Assembly: GCA_942493125.1 (NCBI GenBank) | Contig: OW818667.1 | Location: 620,001 to 684,000 of the forward strand | From: Fusibacter_C sp942493125 | Lineage (GTDB): Bacteria > Bacillota > Clostridia > Peptostreptococcales > Acidaminobacteraceae | DNA length: 64,000 nucleotides | Reading direction: 5' to 3' | Part shown: positions 8,437 through 15,872 of the stretch, in pieces | Position numbering within the stretch: position 1 is the stretch's first letter | How the letters are laid out: every line of letters begins with the position of its first letter | The notes under the pieces: generated by a model | What the model was told of the DNA's origin: nothing | The model's database searches: none | Seen by the model: the letters and a program-made list of their open reading frames with translations, nothing else | Program-made: the position numbers and the translations under genes

Positions 8437-9345
8437 TCATTTCGATGCATCTTTTACTGGACGCGCTTCAATGTAACCTCTATACCCCATTGGTGCAAGT
8501 TGAAATCTTGGTGCAGCTTCTGGTGCCCAAGCATAGCCATAAACGGAAGGATCAAATTTATCAATATGCTGCCATACTTCGCCAATCTCGTTCATGAAAT
8601 CGTCATCGTTATAGGCCTCACCTTGAAACACCATCAGTTTGCACGGTGGTAATTCAATAAGTTCAAAGCCCTCAGGAACTGAATTTGCATAGTCTACAGG
8701 CACTTCAACACCTTGAACGTATTGTGAAGTGCCTTCTCTAACTAGATGTTTAGGTAACCACATGCCAATAGGCTCATAGAGTGCTTCTTTAACACTCGTT
8801 AGAACGGACCACACGTCACAACCGACTTCCTCACAGTATGCAAAATACTCTGTTGCCTCTTTCCCTCTTTTCAATAAAACCTTACGAACAGGTCGCTCAA
8901 TGACCTGAACAAATACTGTCTTGGTCGTACGCTTTTCACTCATGACTTTTTCTCCTTTATGAAATGCTCGGTAGGTATCAAAAACTTTCTGAGGTATAAA
9001 CAATTTAATGGGCGGTGTTTTTTGACTGTATTTACTTGGTGGCATTCCAAATTCCTTTGAAAAAGCTCTAGTAAAGCCTTCGTGGGAATCGAATACGAAA
9101 TCCAGTGCGACATCGAGAATTTTCTCATCGCCATCCCTCAAAATCAAGGCTGCTTTTGTAAGTCTTAATGCCCGAATATACTCAAATGGCGCTTTACCAA
9201 CGACTTCTTTAAACAATCTTGCGGCATGCCATGGCGAATACCCTGCTGCAACCGCTAACTCTCGTAAAGTAATTTTACGCAAGATATTGTCATCAATATA
9301 CTCTTGCATACGCTGGACCGCTTTAATTGTTTGTACTTCATCCAT
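8437..9345 (-). CDS. AraC family regulator with GyrI-like effector domain
   Basis: The 302-aa protein has an N-terminal AraC double helix-turn-helix (about residues 5-105; LAVAAGYSPWHAARLFKEVVG, FDSHEGFTRAFSKEFGMPPS) and a C-terminal GyrI/BacR-like small-molecule-binding domain (about 140-298; VLLKRGKEA, PPCKLMVFQGEAYNDDDF). Proteins of this build act as one-component sensors of drugs or hydrophobic compounds. The start at 9345 is chosen because AGGAGGTG stands 7 bases before it; an upstream in-frame start lacks a site. It diverges from the leader-controlled small genes at 9.4 kb. Confidence 0.92.
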   Translation of the reverse strand: MDEVQTIKAVQRMQEYIDDNILRKITLRELAVAAGYSPWHAARLFKEVVGKAPFEYIRALRLTKAALILRDGDEKILDVALDFVFDSHEGFTRAFSKEFGMPPSKYSQKTPPIKLFIPQKVFDTYRAFHKGEKVMSEKRTTKTVFVQVIERPVRKVLLKRGKEATEYFAYCEEVGCDVWSVLTSVKEALYEPIGMWLPKHLVREGTSQYVQGVEVPVDYANSVPEGFELIELPPCKLMVFQGEAYNDDDFMNEIGEVWQHIDKFDPSVYGYAWAPEAAPRFQLAPMGYRGYIEARPVKDASK

Positions 9346-9394
9346 CTTCTCACCTCCTACTGCCATAATTATAGTTCATAAAGGTTTATACTTC

Positions 9395-9424
9395 TTGACC
9401 TGGATTGCGCTATTTTGATATTAT
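9395..9424 (+). promoter_or_regulatory. Promoter of the first leader element
   Basis: TTGACC (9395-9400) and TATTAT (9419-9424) are separated by 18 bases. Transcription would begin near 9431 and include the micro-ORF at 9463. Confidence 0.65.
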
Positions 9425-9462
9425 AGGTATATTCCAAATAAGTATCAGGAGGACTTTTTTTT

Positions 9463-9489
9463 ATGACGACACCCGTTTTTATTGCATAG
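9463..9489 (+). CDS. Micro-ORF 1 (leader peptide MTTPVFIA)
   Basis: An ATG with a full AGGAGG site (9447-9452) 10 bases upstream opens an 8-codon ORF ending in TAG. The second leader (9971) encodes MTTPVCFA with the same site, the same first four codons and the same stop context. That two unrelated genes carry this tiny ORF in the same place argues it is translated or at least a conserved element. I do not recognise the peptide from a named leader. Confidence 0.65.
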   Translation: MTTPVFIA

Positions 9490-9565
9490 CATTAGCTATT
9501 GCAATCTTTAGAATATGAACTTTGTTATAGCTATTGCAAACCTAAAGTAATATAAATTTAGGAGG
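9482..9565 (+). promoter_or_regulatory. Structured leader of the CD3324-family gene (candidate translational attenuator)
   Basis: TTGCATAGC (9482-9490, overlapping the micro-ORF stop) can pair with GCTATTGCAA at 9495-9504 or with its second copy at 9530-9540. Downstream, CTAAAG (9542-9547) can pair with CTTTAG (9506-9511), while the overlapping CCTAAA (9541-9546) can pair with TTTAGG (9557-9562), which covers the start of the GGAGG site. These exclusive pairings are what a ribosome-controlled on/off switch needs. Pairings were read by eye; energies were not computed. Confidence 0.55.
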
Positions 9566-9571
9566 CAATAA

Positions 9572-9847
9572 GTGAGCTATAGAAAAGCGGAAGAAATTCT
9601 GCCAATTGAATTGATTGCGCTGATACAAAACTATGTAGATGGCGCAAATATCTATATACCCCGAAAAGTTAATCAGAGAAAAGATTGGGGAGACAAAACC
9701 ACGATTCGTCAAGAGTTGGAAAATAGGAACTCACAGATATTTACAGATTACCAAAACAACTTTTCTAGTCATGATTTAGCAGCTAAGTATTATTTATCTA
9801 TAAAAAGTATACAACGAATTATACGCGAAATGAAATACAACCTATGA
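9572..9847 (+). CDS. CD3324 family small protein (Mor-activator-like helix-turn-helix)
   Basis: The 91-aa protein begins MSYRKAEEILPIELIALIQ and continues with VDGANIYIPRK, the hallmark of the small CD3324 family found in clostridia and bacilli, related to the Mor transcription activator fold. The C-terminal part (about 62-88; NFSSHDLAAKYYLSIKSIQRIIREM) is a helix-turn-helix. The start is GTG at 9572, fixed by GGAGG 6 bases upstream. Its function is not known; a DNA-binding role is inferred. Expression is probably controlled by the leader with the MTTPVFIA micro-ORF, whose stop is 82 bases upstream. Confidence 0.85.
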   Translation: MSYRKAEEILPIELIALIQNYVDGANIYIPRKVNQRKDWGDKTTIRQELENRNSQIFTDYQNNFSSHDLAAKYYLSIKSIQRIIREMKYNL

Positions 9848-9909
9848 TATTTTGAGCTAGTTCAAATTTATTTGAATTGGCTCATTTTTTTTTAAAATAA
9901 TGTATTAGG

Positions 9910-9938
9910 TCGAAATCCAACGGAGTGTCCCCTATAAT
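9910..9938 (+). promoter_or_regulatory. Promoter of the second leader element
   Basis: TCGAAA (9910-9915) and TATAAT (9933-9938) are 17 bases apart. It gives the DUF1062 gene a transcription start of its own after the CD3324 gene. Confidence 0.6.
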
Positions 9939-9970
9939 TAAATGAGACAATCAATAGGAGGCTCTTTTTT

Positions 9971-9997
9971 ATGACGACACCCGTCTGTTTTGCATAG
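9971..9997 (+). CDS. Micro-ORF 2 (leader peptide MTTPVCFA)
   Basis: ATG with AGGAGG (9956-9961) 9 bases upstream, 8 codons and TAG. The first 14 bases of the ORF are identical to micro-ORF 1, GCATAGCA at its end is also identical, and the Val codon differs silently (GTC for GTT). Nucleotide identity at wobble positions means RNA-level constraint or recent duplication cannot be separated from peptide conservation. Confidence 0.65.
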   Translation: MTTPVCFA

Positions 9998-10076
9998 CAA
10001 AGGCTATTGCAAATAAAAATCAAACGATGATGTAATAGCACTTTGCAAATCCAAGTGAGGATAAATGGAGATGCAA
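9989..10076 (+). promoter_or_regulatory. Structured leader of the DUF1062 gene (candidate translational attenuator)
   Basis: TTTGCATAGC (9989-9998, overlapping the micro-ORF stop) can pair with GCTATTGCAAA (10003-10013). The latter can instead pair with TGTAATAGC (10031-10039) or TTTGCAA (10042-10048). If left free, TTGCA (10043-10047) can pair with TGCAA (10072-10076), between the ribosome site and the start codon. A ribosome halted on the micro-ORF would thus favour an open start. Inferred by eye. Confidence 0.5.
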
Positions 10077-10077
10077 G

Positions 10078-10656
10078 ATGAGCTATTTAAGGAAAATAAG
10101 TTATAGTGTCATACCAGAACATTCATTTAATGTTATTAGAAACTGTTCAGGATGTGGATGCAAAGCAGTTTTTCATAATACAAACCGCTTTCGAGTCAAT
10201 GCAAATGGTAATAAATTGGATGTTTGGTTGATTTATCAATGCAAAAAATGTAAGCATACCAGTAATTTTACTGTTTACAAAAGACAGAATCCTGAGTCAC
10301 TTCTTCAGCAGGAATACGAGAAATTTTTAAGCAATTCACAGGATTTAGCGTTTGAGTATGGAACAAACAGCCAGTTTTTCGCACAAAATAGTGCAGAAGT
10401 CGATTGGTCTAACATAAAATATACGATAGAATGTCAGACAATCCCAGATGAAATAGATCGCTCGTTTCAAAAAGGTGATTTAATAGTCGTTAGCAACAGT
10501 TATATGATCAAAATTAGAACAGATAAAATCGTTTCTGAGATTCTGAATCTATCGCGTTCAAGACTAAAGGCGTTGGAAAAACTCGGCATTGTTAATGTAT
10601 CTGAGGAAAAAATACAACATGAAATTATCATAGCTTTAGCTGGCGAACTGATTTGA
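10078..10656 (+). CDS. DUF1062 domain protein with zinc ribbon
   Basis: The 192-aa protein fits the DUF1062 family: a four-cysteine zinc ribbon (NCSGCGCKAVF ... YQCKKCKHTSNF, about residues 22-60) around RFRVNANGNKLDVWLIY, then a helical C-terminal half ending with a possible RNA- or DNA-binding segment (ILNLSRSRLKALEKLGI, about 155-175). Function is unknown in the family. GGAG lies 7 bases before the ATG, whose translation is probably gated by the leader. Like the CD3324 gene it starts MSY and sits 80 bases after a micro-ORF stop, so both probably answer to the same signal. A terminator follows. Confidence 0.85.
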   Translation: MSYLRKISYSVIPEHSFNVIRNCSGCGCKAVFHNTNRFRVNANGNKLDVWLIYQCKKCKHTSNFTVYKRQNPESLLQQEYEKFLSNSQDLAFEYGTNSQFFAQNSAEVDWSNIKYTIECQTIPDEIDRSFQKGDLIVVSNSYMIKIRTDKIVSEILNLSRSRLKALEKLGIVNVSEEKIQHEIIIALAGELI

Positions 10657-10660
10657 CCAC

Positions 10661-10708
10661 AAAAAAAGTGCGTTCAACCTATTTATAATAGGTGTACGCG
10701 CTTTTTGT
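10661..10708 (+). terminator. Terminator of the DUF1062 gene
   Basis: An imperfect long stem (AAAAAGTGCG...ACCTATT with AATAGGT...CGCGCTTTTT) ends in TTTTTGTCTTTTT. Confidence 0.8.
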
Positions 10709-10803
10709 CTTTTTATAGTCATTTTTTTGTAATACAAATGCAAGACTAATAGGATATACTATCCTTATGAATGACAACTTAACCGGTTTGAAAGGAGTTT
10801 TAC

Positions 10804-12294
10804 ATGGCCAATGCGTATAGAAAACGACACATCAAGCTGATTCTAACAATTGCAGTTACTTCAGCAGCCATAATTGCATCAACACTTACAGCTTCTGCAC
10901 CTACTTACGCGACTTATTTTAGCGATCTCGATAACCACTGGGCAAAGTCCTACGTAGAAGTGGTTTCTACACATAAAGCTGTTTCTGGCTATGTAGATGG
11001 CACATTCAAACCCGACGATCCGATTCAAAGAGTAGAATTTATTGCGATTGTCGTCAACGCTCAAGGTCTTGAAGTTCGGACGCCGGCAATTGGTGAATAT
11101 TGGGGACAACCCTACATCGAAGCAGCTGTGAATAGCGGGCTAATCCTTTCAAACGAATATGGAAATAACGATGAAATGACTTTCAGCATGAACATAACAA
11201 GAGAAGAAATGGCCAGTATCGTCGTCAATGCTTATGTCAAGTCTGGTGGGTTAACGGAACCTCTCGTCTTAAATGACGCAAGTACAAAATTAAGTGATTT
11301 TGACAGCGTCACCCCGCATTATTACGAGAACGCGATAGCTTCTGTCGCACTTGATTTTATAACAGGCTATTCGAATGGCACCTTCGCACCAAAGCAAAAC
11401 GCAAGCCGTGCTCAGGCAGCTGTTCTATCCTATAAATTGCTCATAAAACTTGGTGTAATAACGGACCTCGACTTACCAGAAAATATCATACTTTCAAAAA
11501 GCGCGGTTAAACAAGGCGATTTATTGAAAGTAACGGTATATCATGCAAACACACCGACTGAAATAGCACTCGTTCAAGACTTGTATCCAAATTTCAAATG
11601 GTATGACACGGGTGATGTGATTGAAGGGTACATTCCAACCAATTACAGCTCAACACCAGGCATCCATAACCTCAAATTTACCAATACTAAGACTGGAAAT
11701 ATAACAACTAAAGAAATCAATATCGTTGCGAGGGACTTCAGAGTTCAAAGGTTAACGGTTGATCCAAATGTTGAATCCAGCACCAAAACAGAAGAGGCAT
11801 ACGCCCAGTACAGAAAGTATTTCAACCCTTCCCGTGAGGTATCCTCTCCTGTGAAGTATTATACGGAGTCTTTTTTATTACCAACGCAAGGCAAGCTTAC
11901 CACTGAATTTGGTGAAGCGCGTTATGTCAATGGGTCACTAACAACTTACAGACACGCAGGCATTGATATTGCAGCCCCAAGAAATGCTGAGGTGTTGGCA
12001 ACCAATACAGGTAAGGTCATGTTGGCCATGCCGCTCATCATAACTGGTAACAGCATCGTCATTGATCACGGTGAAGGCCTTTTCAGTGTCTATTTCCATC
12101 TAGACAAGCTATTTGTCAAAGAGGGTGAAATGGTTACACGCGGTCAATTGATTGGTGCAGTGGGCTCAACAGGATTCTCAACAGGGCCACACCTTCACTT
12201 CACGATGTCCTATTATCGATTCGACATCGAACCTGGATTTCAGCTGTATGGTGAGACCATCACAAAGAGCAATTATTTGAACTTGATGAAATAA
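10804..12294 (+). CDS. Cell-wall peptidase: three SLH domains plus M23 endopeptidase
   Basis: The 496-aa secreted protein has a signal peptide (about residues 1-36, AxA-like cleavage near SAPTYA), then three S-layer homology repeats (about 38-210; HWAKSYVEVVSTHKAVSGYVDGTFKPDD is the first and YSNGTFAPKQNASRAQAA ends the third), a linker domain (215-345) and an M23 metallopeptidase (about 365-480). The zinc ligands are visible: RHAGIDIAAP (H-x3-D) and GPHLHF (H-x-H). SLH repeats bind pyruvylated secondary wall polymers, and M23 domains cut peptidoglycan cross-links. It is likely a wall-bound hydrolase for growth or separation. AAGGAG precedes the ATG. Confidence 0.93.
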   Translation: MANAYRKRHIKLILTIAVTSAAIIASTLTASAPTYATYFSDLDNHWAKSYVEVVSTHKAVSGYVDGTFKPDDPIQRVEFIAIVVNAQGLEVRTPAIGEYWGQPYIEAAVNSGLILSNEYGNNDEMTFSMNITREEMASIVVNAYVKSGGLTEPLVLNDASTKLSDFDSVTPHYYENAIASVALDFITGYSNGTFAPKQNASRAQAAVLSYKLLIKLGVITDLDLPENIILSKSAVKQGDLLKVTVYHANTPTEIALVQDLYPNFKWYDTGDVIEGYIPTNYSSTPGIHNLKFTNTKTGNITTKEINIVARDFRVQRLTVDPNVESSTKTEEAYAQYRKYFNPSREVSSPVKYYTESFLLPTQGKLTTEFGEARYVNGSLTTYRHAGIDIAAPRNAEVLATNTGKVMLAMPLIITGNSIVIDHGEGLFSVYFHLDKLFVKEGEMVTRGQLIGAVGSTGFSTGPHLHFTMSYYRFDIEPGFQLYGETITKSNYLNLMK

Positions 12295-12325
12295 GGCCAG
12301 TTGAATCACTGAGTTATATTAGAGA

Positions 12326-14815
12326 TTAATGGTTTATATTAGATATTTTTTGCTTCACTTTAAAGAAGTCCTTCCATGGATCTTCCTTTTTCAATCGTTC
12401 AATCGCTTTATAAATTGTTATCTCATCGGGCTTCACGCTATCAAGTTCGCGCCATAAAATGGGCATTGATACGGGAGCCCCTTTTCTTGCCCTTACTGAA
12501 TATGGGGCAACACTTGTTGCACTTCTGCTGTTTCTCACCCAATCGATATATATTTTACCTTTTCGATTCTCTTTTCTCATGTTGCTTGTGTATTTGTCGG
12601 GCCATTTGGTTTCCATTGCGGTAGCCGTCATCTTTGCAAAGTTCTTGACTGCAGACCAGTCAGCAGAAGGTTCCAATGGAACAACGACGTGATACCCTTT
12701 CCCACCACTAGTCTTTAGATAGGATTCCAATGAAAGCGCATCGAGAATTTCTTTCATATCCCGAACGCCTTCTCGAACTTGATCTAGTGCCATGCCCTCA
12801 GCTGGATCAAGGTCGAAGACCATCATATCGGGCGTATCGATTTTTTCCACCTTGCTGCCCCAAACGTGAAATTCGATTGTGCCCATTTGAACACAGTGAA
12901 TTAGACCTGAAGCATCCTCCAAATAAAAGTAGTCTTCTATGTCTCCATTTGATTCTTTTAATTTCATCATCTGAAGTCCTGTGATTGCTTTAGCCAAATG
13001 CTTTTGATAAAAGCATTCTCCCGGAATCCCTTCAGGGCAACGCACAAGACTCGATATTCGCTCTCCTGCGTATCGCATCATGCGCTCAGAGACATCGTTA
13101 TAATATCGTGCCAAATCTTCTTTAGTGATTCCTGATCCTTCAAACATTTCCTTGTCTGGGCTGCTAATTTTCACCCCTTTTACAGTTACACTCTTACGAC
13201 TTTTAGAATTATCTGCTGACCTAGTCGTATTAGAAGAATCATCATCCTCTACCTTATTAAAATTTTCTCTTTTTACTTCCTTTGGTGTCTTGTCAGTCCT
13301 CAAGCCCTTGTAACTAGCTTGACGCAATTGGTTTTCATCCGTCCACTGCGCAAATCTAATCTCTGCTACGAGCTCTGGATTAAGCCAAGTAATGACCTCA
13401 TCTGAACGCTGCTTTGGCACATCTTTGAACGGAGATGTTTTACTTTTAATCTTTACAAATTTACTTTCCAAATCTTCCATGGATTTTTGTGTAAAACCAG
13501 TGCCAGCTCGTCCCACATATATGAGTTCTTTATCTTCGTAAACACCTAGAAGGAGTGCACTGACACCACTTTTTTTCTTATCGGTAAGTGTATAGCCTCC
13601 GATTACAAATTCTTGTCGGTTCTCGCACTTTACTTTTAACCAATCACCATTTCTTGTGCCAGTATAGATTGAGTTCAAATTTTTACATATAATGCCTTCC
13701 ATATCAGCACTGCAGGCAGCTACAAACGTGTTCTTTCCAGCGCTGTCAGTGTGGTTGCTGTAATGTAAACCAGGCTGCTGTTTCTCCATAAGTGTTGAAA
13801 GTTTATCCTTTCTATACTTCAGCGGCTCGCTTCTAAGGTCCTTTCCGGACAAAGCTAATAAATCAAATACGATATAAGTGACTTTCTTACCTTTAGGTGC
13901 TTTTAGGAATCCTTGAAGCGCTTGAAAATCTGTTTTACCATTCTTGTCTAATACCACGACTTCGCCATCAAGGACCATCACTTTGTCATTACCCCACTCA
14001 ATCAAAGCATCCGCAATGCTTTGAAACTTATCCGTATAATCCTTGCCATTTCTAGACATGAGGCGAACCTGATTGTTTTTCAGATAGGCTACGATTCTGA
14101 AACCGTCGTATTTGAGTTCATAAATCCATTCCTCTCCTTCTGGTACTTTATCTACGAGCTTGGCAAGTTGAACATCAGTTTTATCAAATGGAAGTGCGTT
14201 CACATCTGTCATGGATTCTATGTCAGAATCTATGTCTGTTTCCTTGGCCTCTGCGATTTCCTTCATCGTGCGATTTGAACGGACGCTCGTTTGATAATCT
14301 GATATGCCATCGTGATCCATAACATACTTATCTTTTTCCTTTATCAGCAACCAATTTTTCTTATTGTCTTTGTTATCTTTATCTTGTTTCAATCTGATTA
14401 ATGCCCATTTGCCTTTTAATCGACTTCCCTTTAAAATGATTTTCAAAGAGCCTTCCTTCAGACCTTTTTCCACATCAAATTGTGGTTCCCATACGCCTTC
14501 ATCCCATAGCATAACTGTGCCACCACCATACTCACCCTTTGGAATCGTTCCTTCAAAATCTCTATAATCAAGGGGATGGTCTTCAACTTCGACAGCTAGT
14601 CTCTTGTCACTTGGATTAAAAGACGGCCCTTTCGGAACGGCCCAACTCAGGAGAACACCATCCCATTCAAGGCGAAAATCATAATGATCACGTGAGGCGG
14701 CATGGTGCTGTACAACAAACCTTAATTGCTTTCCGCTCGTGGTTGTCTTTCCTTCTGGCTCTGGAGTTTTATCGGCATTTCTCTTTTTATCATATTCCTC
14801 CAATTTTCTTGCCAT
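12326..14815 (-). CDS. ligD: NHEJ DNA ligase D (phosphoesterase-ligase-polymerase)
   Basis: This 829-aa multifunctional enzyme repairs double-strand breaks with Ku. Order of domains: 3'-phosphoesterase (about 25-165; VVQHHAASRDHYDFRLEWDG with the catalytic His/Asp set), ATP-dependent ligase (about 210-515; nucleophile K235 in IYELKYDGFR, LDGEVVVLD, OB-fold with WLKVKCENRQEFVIGGY), then primase-polymerase (about 550-825; MVFDLDPAEG metal site, KTSGGKGYHVVVPL, IYIDWVRNSRSATSVAPYSVRARKGAPVS). The PE-Lig-Pol order resembles Pseudomonas LigD and differs from the Lig-Pol form of Bacillus. It follows ku by 31 bases in one operon. Confidence 0.97.
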   Translation of the reverse strand: MARKLEEYDKKRNADKTPEPEGKTTTSGKQLRFVVQHHAASRDHYDFRLEWDGVLLSWAVPKGPSFNPSDKRLAVEVEDHPLDYRDFEGTIPKGEYGGGTVMLWDEGVWEPQFDVEKGLKEGSLKIILKGSRLKGKWALIRLKQDKDNKDNKKNWLLIKEKDKYVMDHDGISDYQTSVRSNRTMKEIAEAKETDIDSDIESMTDVNALPFDKTDVQLAKLVDKVPEGEEWIYELKYDGFRIVAYLKNNQVRLMSRNGKDYTDKFQSIADALIEWGNDKVMVLDGEVVVLDKNGKTDFQALQGFLKAPKGKKVTYIVFDLLALSGKDLRSEPLKYRKDKLSTLMEKQQPGLHYSNHTDSAGKNTFVAACSADMEGIICKNLNSIYTGTRNGDWLKVKCENRQEFVIGGYTLTDKKKSGVSALLLGVYEDKELIYVGRAGTGFTQKSMEDLESKFVKIKSKTSPFKDVPKQRSDEVITWLNPELVAEIRFAQWTDENQLRQASYKGLRTDKTPKEVKRENFNKVEDDDSSNTTRSADNSKSRKSVTVKGVKISSPDKEMFEGSGITKEDLARYYNDVSERMMRYAGERISSLVRCPEGIPGECFYQKHLAKAITGLQMMKLKESNGDIEDYFYLEDASGLIHCVQMGTIEFHVWGSKVEKIDTPDMMVFDLDPAEGMALDQVREGVRDMKEILDALSLESYLKTSGGKGYHVVVPLEPSADWSAVKNFAKMTATAMETKWPDKYTSNMRKENRKGKIYIDWVRNSRSATSVAPYSVRARKGAPVSMPILWRELDSVKPDEITIYKAIERLKKEDPWKDFFKVKQKISNINH

Positions 14816-14846
14816 CTGTACACTTCCTTTTGTGAATCAATGTCAT

Positions 14847-15683
14847 CTATTTTGCAGCAGTTTTTTTCTTTTTAGGTTCTTGCTTCTCGTCGGATTTTTT
14901 TGAATTAGCTTCGACACTTCTTTTAAGAAGATCCATAATATCTACAACTTTACCTGTTAATGCTGACGTCTCAGTCTCATGTTCTTCATCATCAATATTT
15001 TTACCTTTTTTCTTAGACTTGGCTTCGATACGCTTCATAATCGCTTCGGTGAATTGATCTTTGTATTCTTCTGGTTTCCACACATCAGTCATGCCATCGA
15101 TGAGACTTTGAGCTAAATCCATCTCTTTATCCGTTATTTTTACAGACTGAGGGAGATTCAGTTGTGCCATGGACCTAATATCTTCATGAAAACGAATTAA
15201 ATTTAAAACCAATCCATCTTCATTTGTATAAATCACTGCAAGGTGTTCTTTTGTTCTAATCACAACACGTGCAATGGCAACTTTGTCCGCTTTCTTTAGC
15301 GCATCTCGAAGTAGGACATATGGTTTTTCACCACCCTTTGTCGGCGCCATATAATACGGTTTCTCCAGATAAAGCAATGAAAGCTCTTCTCTATTGATAA
15401 ACGTTTCAATATCAACTGTTTTAGACGCTACAGGATCAGCCTTAACAAAATCATCATCAGTCATCACCACGTAATTGCCATCTTCAAACTCAAATGCTTT
15501 CACGATGTTTTCCCATGGCACTTCCTCTCCCGTCACTTCATTAACCCTTTTGTATTTAACCTTGTTTTCATCTCTAGAATCAATATAGTTAAATTTTAAC
15601 TCGTTGGTATCTTCTGCAGAATACAAGCTAATTGGAATATTTACGAGCCCAAAAGAGATTGCACCATTCCATATAGATCTCAT
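14847..15683 (-). CDS. ku: Ku DNA end-binding protein
   Basis: The 278-aa protein is a prokaryotic Ku core (SIWNGAISFGLVNIPISLYSA, then VPWENIVKAFEFEDGNYV, YYMAPTKGGEKPYVLL, KEHLAVIY) forming a ring on DNA ends and recruiting LigD. The C-terminal tail (about 220-278) is Lys-rich, typical of extended Ku proteins that bridge ends. ATG at 15683 is preferred to GTG at 15692, which overlaps the ribosome site AAAGGG. A palindromic element 38 bases upstream (15722-15746) is nearly repeated upstream of the VOC gene at 42.5 kb. Confidence 0.96.
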   Translation of the reverse strand: MRSIWNGAISFGLVNIPISLYSAEDTNELKFNYIDSRDENKVKYKRVNEVTGEEVPWENIVKAFEFEDGNYVVMTDDDFVKADPVASKTVDIETFINREELSLLYLEKPYYMAPTKGGEKPYVLLRDALKKADKVAIARVVIRTKEHLAVIYTNEDGLVLNLIRFHEDIRSMAQLNLPQSVKITDKEMDLAQSLIDGMTDVWKPEEYKDQFTEAIMKRIEAKSKKKGKNIDDEEHETETSALTGKVVDIMDLLKRSVEANSKKSDEKQEPKKKKTAAK

Positions 15684-15721
15684 AAGATTCACCCTTTCTA
15701 ATTAAACAAACGCATCTATTT

Positions 15722-15746
15722 GGAAATTGTGTATTATGCAATTTCC
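15722..15746 (-). promoter_or_regulatory. Dyad element upstream of ku
   Basis: On the minus strand this reads GGAAATTGCATAATACACAATTTCC approximately, an inverted repeat GGAAATTG-N9-CAATTTCC. A second copy with the same arms and the same GCATAAT centre lies at 42518-42541 upstream of a VOC-family gene, preceded in both places by TGA. It may be an operator or a promoter core (CATAAT as -10). Confidence 0.45.
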
Positions 15747-15790
15747 TCAAATATAAAGTTTCCTAAATTATATTTATACCCCTTACAAGA

Positions 15791-15836
15791 TAAAAAAAAT
15801 CAAGCACCAACAATTCGAGATTGTCGATACTTGATT
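15791..15836 (-). terminator. Terminator of the threonine aldolase operon
   Basis: On the minus strand, ATCAAG...GACAAT pairs with ATTGTT...CTTGAT and is followed by TTTTTTTTA. Confidence 0.8.
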
Positions 15837-15872
15837 ATCAATACTTTGTTATAGGTCACATACACATGCATT

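Noticed and set aside
10739..10803. Promoter for the SLH/M23 gene
   Set aside because: TATACT at 10755 is a possible -10, but no -35 lies at 16-18 bases, so it was not listed.
12376..14567. Several plus-strand ORFs within ligD
   Set aside because: Shadow frames of a clear ligase gene; no ribosome sites and no domain content.
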